From Dermatemys mawii (Eukaryota; Chordata; Testudines; Dermatemydidae), in assembly GCA_007922305.1 (NCBI GenBank), contig ML677351.1:8957558-9021557 (forward strand): a stretch of 64,000 bases of DNA. Direction: 5' to 3'. The position numbers and the translations under genes were made by a program. Below the pieces are notes generated by a model that was not told the origin of the DNA, searched no databases, and saw only the letters and a list, made by a program, of their open reading frames with translations. How positions within the stretch are numbered: position 1 is the first letter of the stretch; each line of letters opens with the position of its first letter. Below, piece after piece: positions 59,066-64,000 of the stretch.

Positions 59066-60179
59066 AATCAGTCGCTGTCTTCATAAATAAACTAGTGGTC
59101 ATCCTAATACTTACAAATGAATAATAATATGACCCCTGAAGAGAAGTATGGTGAACACTCACATTTATTGATGTGAATTTATACTATTTAACCAAGTCTT
59201 ATTAATTAGTTACGTTTAAGAGGAATTGGGAGCACAGCGCTTTTAGTACTTTTCTGCTATCTAGAGTGATCATCATCAAAATACTTACACTTTTATTACT
59301 CCCTTTTGTGGCTCTGTCAGAATTAGTTTTAATCCAACTTTACACGTGGGAGAACTGTTAATACAATAGTAGCATTACCTGGAAAGGGTAGTTGTAAAGA
59401 TTGTAATAGTGATTACTATGGTGAAGTGTACACACTTTTTTTTAATTGCATTTTTTTCTCATCTGCAGAAACTAGGAAAATGATTATATTATCTTGTTTG
59501 TCCATCAGCATAAAATTTCGTAGTTACCCAGTGATTCATCCTCCTACTAACCATGAATTTGGGGCACCCTCTCTCTGTCTGTCTTTCTGATTTGAAACTT
59601 GGGATCTAAGCTTTATTTTAAAGTCTGAGTGAAGTGTATTTAAAATGGACTGCAATAGATTACGGAGGCCAGAGTTGAACTGCCTTACAGATTTCTAATG
59701 AGGTTGAAGCAGTAATTATTTTTAATTACCTTCCATTTCGGTAGATTACCAGATGGCAGTTATGCCACCTATATAATATGTTTCTCTACAAACACTAATG
59801 AACAGGCATACTATGCAATAATGCTCAGAAGTGATCCACCAAGTGTATTTTGTTAATTGATTTGTATAGGTGGAGCCTGATTCTGATCTCACTAGGTCAT
59901 TGGTCCAGATTGTACTATCAGTTTATAACCTATTTTGTCACATGCATTTTATACACATGAGCCTGTCAGAGACTCTATCATATGCTTTAGGAATTGCAAT
60001 TCTACTTCGATTTCTCTTCTATTTGCACACAGCGTTTCCAGGGACACCTGGGATGATATCAAGGTAGGAAATGCTCCTGGAAATCTCCTGTACCCATTGC
60101 CTCTGCCCAGATTTTCTTCTCAATTCTCCCCTCAAAAAAATGTTAGCCCTAAAAGAGGTTTGCTCCTCTACAAATTGAG
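59066..60179. other. AT-rich noncoding DNA
   Basis: No exon or element recognised. Confidence 0.5.
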
Positions 60180-60545
60180 GAGCTTTAGCCCTAAGGAGCG
60201 GCGGGGAGTCTCCACCAAAGCCCCGCTGCTGCTACCTCAGGGCTCCCGCCGCGGGGCTCTGGCGGGGATTTAAAGGGCTCAGGTGGTAGTGGCTGCCACA
60301 GCCCTGAGCGCTTTAAATCTCCGCCTGATCCCTGCTGCCGAAGCCCTGGGGTAGTGGCAGGGGTTCCAGCGGGGATTTAAAGGACCAGGGGCTCCGAGCC
60401 CTGGGCCCTTTAAATCACCGCCAGAGCCCCGGGGGTCCTGGCTGCCAGTTCCCCAGAGTTCCGGCAGCGGGGCTCTGACTGGAATTTAAAGGGCCTGGGG
60501 CTCCAGCTGCTGCTGGGAGCCCCAGGCCTTTAAATTGTCTACTGA
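60180..60545. repeat. GC-rich array of about 108-bp units with paired TTTAAA motifs
   Basis: TTTAAA occurs at 60269, 60312, 60376, 60409, 60485 and 60529. It alternates between GGGGATTTAAAGGG and the reversed CCCTTTAAATC, so each of the three units is a foldback. The spacing of like-oriented motifs is 107 and 109 bp for the first of each pair. The surroundings contain GCCCCGC, CCCGCCGCGGGGC and CTGCTGCTGGGAG. The block stands out as a GC island in AT-rich DNA. It may be part of a larger turtle repeat. Confidence 0.75.
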
Positions 60546-60577
60546 GGAAGCTGGTCCAGGTACGACGCACCGGCTCT

Positions 60578-60720
60578 TTCACCTCTGCACACTGCTGACT
60601 CATATCCAGCTTCTCACCCACTGTAATCCCCATGTCTTTTTTCTGCAGAACTGCTGCTTAGCCAGTCAGTCCCCAGCCTGAGGCAGTGCATGGGATTCTT
60701 CTGTCCTAAATGCAGGAGTT
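60578..60720 (-). mobile_element. CR1 LINE fragment, antisense
   Basis: CTCTGCACACTGCTGACTCATATCCAGCTTCTC, CCACTGTAATCCCCATGTC, TTTTTTCTGCAGAACTGC and GTGCATGGGATTCTTCTGTCC are the reversed end-of-ORF2 and 3' UTR sequence of a CR1 element. The family is recognisable, and the copy ends where the G-run begins. Confidence 0.7.
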
Positions 60721-60734
60721 GGGGGGGGGGGGGG
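60721..60734 (+). repeat. Poly-G run
   Basis: Fourteen consecutive Gs directly after the CR1 fragment. Low complexity only. Confidence 0.95.
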
Positions 60735-63700
60735 TGTTTATTACATGCAGATCAGAGACTTGCTAATAAGAAAAAAAATCTTTGTAAACCTGTTGGAGAA
60801 ACTGCTATCAGCTGGTGGACAACAAAATGAAATACATTTGGTATGGTTTTAGGCCTTTAGGGGTTTTGATTTCCCTGAAAAACCTAAACTGGAATACATG
60901 GGTTACCTAAAAATAAACTGTAGAAGCATTAACTGAGGATGCTGCTTATGTGCCCAGAAGCTGAACATAAAACTTCACATTGTATAACAACCTGTGACAG
61001 ACACAAATGTCCACAGTTTACAGGCAGTTTCTTTCATCATGAATTTAAGTTATTTGTTTTTTTGTAAATGTTAGAGAACACCATACGCCTAGCACTGTAA
61101 TTATGTCCCCCTCTTTCTGTCAATTGACATAACAATGTCACAATATCCAAAGCTTTTGAAAAAAGATTTATGGAACATTGAACATAATATTGATTATTTT
61201 CATTTTTTTCTTTAAAATGGATCCCAAGCTTTATCTTCAGGTGGATGTCTGGGCAAACAGATTGAAGCACTGTTTAAAAAAAAAGCATTACATTTTATTA
61301 TAATCACTAACAAATTATTCTCAAAAGTTGGATATCAGCACGTAGTCCAGCCATAGAGCAATTGTTTCTGTTAATTAAATACTTTCTACTAATGGCACAG
61401 TTTACTGGCTGATTTGCCTAAGGCAGCAATGTCTTCAGAATAAATGGTTCCCAGTTTAGTTATCATTTAGAAGAAAGAAAAACTCGACCAATTACATTAT
61501 GACTTGGAGGATTATCTGCTGTATTCCAATTACTCAGAACTGGACTGTGTGGGCAAGAGTTTCAAAACTGATTTGTGATTCTGGGGTGTCCAACTTGGCA
61601 CACCCTAAATGAGCAAAAATTTTAAAAAGCTGAGCAGTCATCCACTGATAATCAAGCCCCTTTAAGGTGTCTCAGGTTGGACTCCCAAAATCCCTAGGCA
61701 GTCTTAAAAATCTTGATCTGGAAAACTCTCTTAGGATACTGTATTTGGTATAGTCTGAGTTTATATCCTTCCTTTTGATACTTATGGAACATTTTCTCTG
61801 TATTTTGTTTTTTGCACCAATACTTGTAAAATGCTTATTAAAAATGAGCTTATAACCTTCCCTATTATCCATCATGGAGCCTCACACATATCCCAGTAAA
61901 ATAGATTTAAAGCCAGCTCAGTGCATTACCTGAAATAAATCCCAGGGTAAGAACATCCCCTACTATTCATATGCTCACTTAGATGGTGCAAATTAGACTA
62001 TATATTTAAGAAAACAATTTTATTATCAGTATCTACACAGTAGGAGCAAGAAAGGTAACAGAAAAACAGCAAGGTCTGTGATGTTTTCTGGGACCAAGGC
62101 GGCTTCAAAAACAGACAACTAATTGAAAGAGATTTTACCTAATAAATAAACAATTAAATATAACACTATGTCTCCAGAATAGTATAGGCTCCATAAATCC
62201 TTTACCTTGATATAAGGTTAGGGTGAATGATGGTATGAGTTAGCTACTTACCCAAGGGAAGGACAGACTATGCCACCCAGGCTAGTATACTTGTAGCTTG
62301 GAGGTGTGAATGACTGGGGGAGTGTTTGTGATAAATCTCAATCACAGCTCAGTAATAAATCAAGTTAAAAGAAATGTTAAAATGTTAAAAGACTCTTAAA
62401 ACCTGGTTAGGTTATACATTGTGAAGAGTTCATAAAATGTTAAGAAGCTAGCGTAAGGGGTCTAGGTGATGTTGCATTGATCACTGCAAGTTTCATAGAT
62501 CAAGCACAAGCCTTCCCTTGCAAACATACACTTTTTGTCTATTACTACCTTACAATTGTGTCAGGACTTTCTGTATCAGCACAGTGTGAACTCATCAGTG
62601 GATAAGCTTGTTATTGATAATCTTATTTACTTTACTACCTCTCTGCAGAATAATCACATTATGGTCCTCTCAAGGGCTTATCACCTTGAATCATCCAGTA
62701 CCTGAACGGTTTATATATATAAAATCATGAGCCTAACCACATTATATTTCTTCTTTCTTTGTTCTGAAGATAGCTGTATAGAGATGTCTAACAATTACCT
62801 CAAAATCCTAGAATACCTTCTAGATGCAGTATATATTTAAATAAAAATAACTGCAGATTAAATAAACTAAATGGAGATCAATTTAAGAAAAATATAACAA
62901 TAAATAATAATAGATACTGGAAAAATAACTCTTTAAAGCATATAAGTGACTTTTCACATAAGAAATATAAGGTACTCATATAAATTATCTTCCAAATTAT
63001 ACATTTCTTAGACCTACTGCAAGTTAAACAAAATTACACTGCTCATTTACTATAGGGAAATACACTTACATTTCTTTTGAGAAATGAAGATCAAATTCTA
63101 CATTTTCCTTTCCAATAAGTAATGGTAAAAAGGGGGACATTTCCTTCTTTACATTACAAGAGGAGGAGGAAATAATTTGGCTTGTTTGAATGACATGCAG
63201 CGTAGGCCATAAAAGGAACTGGCAACTGGGACTTACTGAACCACTGATAATTATGTTGGAAAAAAACAACAACAACATGGACAATGAGGGAGGAACCAAA
63301 AGAATGCAGGGAAGCAAATAGGAAAAGAAATGTGAACCTGTAAATTACTATCCTATAAATCTAACTTCCTTCCCTAGTAAAACAACAGTATGAATATGAA
63401 GATTAAAAAAATCACTAAACATGTAGAAGATAGAGTCACCAAACGCAAAAGGCAATCGGTAGCATGGGTTTATAAATAATTTATGGCATAGGCTCCCAAA
63501 GGGAAACCTCCATCTATTGGGAATTTCAAAACTAGTTTTGACAAAACACTAGAAAATGCATCATATGGAATCCTTTTTTGGCAGGGAGGTGAACTAGCTG
63601 GCAAATCCATTCCATCTCTATGATTATACTTCAAGCACATACGGTAAATTAAAGGACCTTTAAATTTGATTATTACACATTTTACACCACTAACTTTTAA

Positions 63701-64000
63701 TCAAGATTAGAAGCTAAATTATAATGTAGCCATCTTCTTTTCTATCCATTACAAAGTAAACTTAATTAAGAGCTGAGGGCTTCTCTCAAGACCTTATTGA
63801 TTCTCATGAACTGATCCCTAGTGTACCTGTCTTAAAGAAACTGCACCATTCACATGTCTAGTCCTCTGAGTCCACAAAGAACCTAGCATATTTTGGATAC
63901 TATCACAATATTAATGAATAAAAGAATAATGTCTGTGCCGCAGTGTATTTTGCTATGATTTAACTGTGTGATAAAATGACATACTCTGTTTCCTGGCCCA
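60735..64000. other. AT-rich noncoding DNA, 3.3 kb
   Basis: No gene, exon or large mobile element recognised. A dispersed piece of the TTTCAAAACTGATTTG...AAATCCCTAGGCA group lies at 61545-61705. A CR1-like sense stretch may lie at 63480-63625 (GGAATTTCAAAACTAGTTTTGAC and GGCAGGGAGGTGAACTAGCTGG), but is too weak to call firmly. Open frames are below 85 codons and have no motif. Confidence 0.45.

Overview
This is nuclear DNA from an amniote, most likely a turtle. I base that on the repeat families present, as I recall them: CR1 LINE tails ending in TTCTTATG octamers, small hAT elements with 8-bp target-site duplications (TSDs), 3-bp-duplication MITEs with GGTCTACACT-type ends, retroviral-type solo LTRs, and many short fragments carrying CCATTGAAGTCAATGG-like or AAGCACATGCTTAAG-like cores. 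Species cannot be set from the sequence. I found no intact gene and no convincing exon on either strand. The longest open frames are a broken transposase, interspersed-repeat sequence, or chance frames. The window reads as intergenic or deep intronic DNA.

Layout: (1) 1.4-3.4 kb is a decayed PIF/Harbinger transposase split by a solo LTR (1520-2216) flanked by a GAATC duplication. (2) 8.3-10.9 kb holds a CR1 3' region, a 17-bp tandem array, a 267-bp hAT element and a probable solo LTR. (3) 13.1-16.8 kb has CR1 pieces and a 113-bp hAT element. (4) 20.8-22.4 kb is a long solo LTR with a 332-bp hAT element nested inside; both insertions keep near-perfect target duplications. (5) 24.7-29.6 kb is a dense cluster: four small DNA elements, then two CR1 copies end to end. 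(6) 32.1-32.7 kb is an LTR whose 5' part carries a four-copy 36-38 bp minisatellite. (7) 34.3-37.5 kb contains a CR1 tail, an uncharacterised repeat-like block and a well-kept hairpin MITE. (8) 41.8-43.8 kb has a MITE, a SINE/LINE-tail-like fragment and a non-LTR reverse transcriptase relic. (9) 44.2-52.3 kb carries a MIR-like SINE, an inverted-structure retroposon, a 770-bp hAT element with a perfect 8-bp duplication and a foldback element. (10) 54.9-60.7 kb has another MITE, CR1 fragments and a GC-rich array built on alternating TTTAAA units. The rest is AT-rich DNA without recognisable content, including three moderately complex stretches (11.8, 32.7 and 57.6 kb) that could be conserved noncoding elements.

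No genes work together here. The main story is nested and adjacent transposon insertions whose relative order can be read from target-site duplications. Family names rest on recognition by eye and were not checked against any database.
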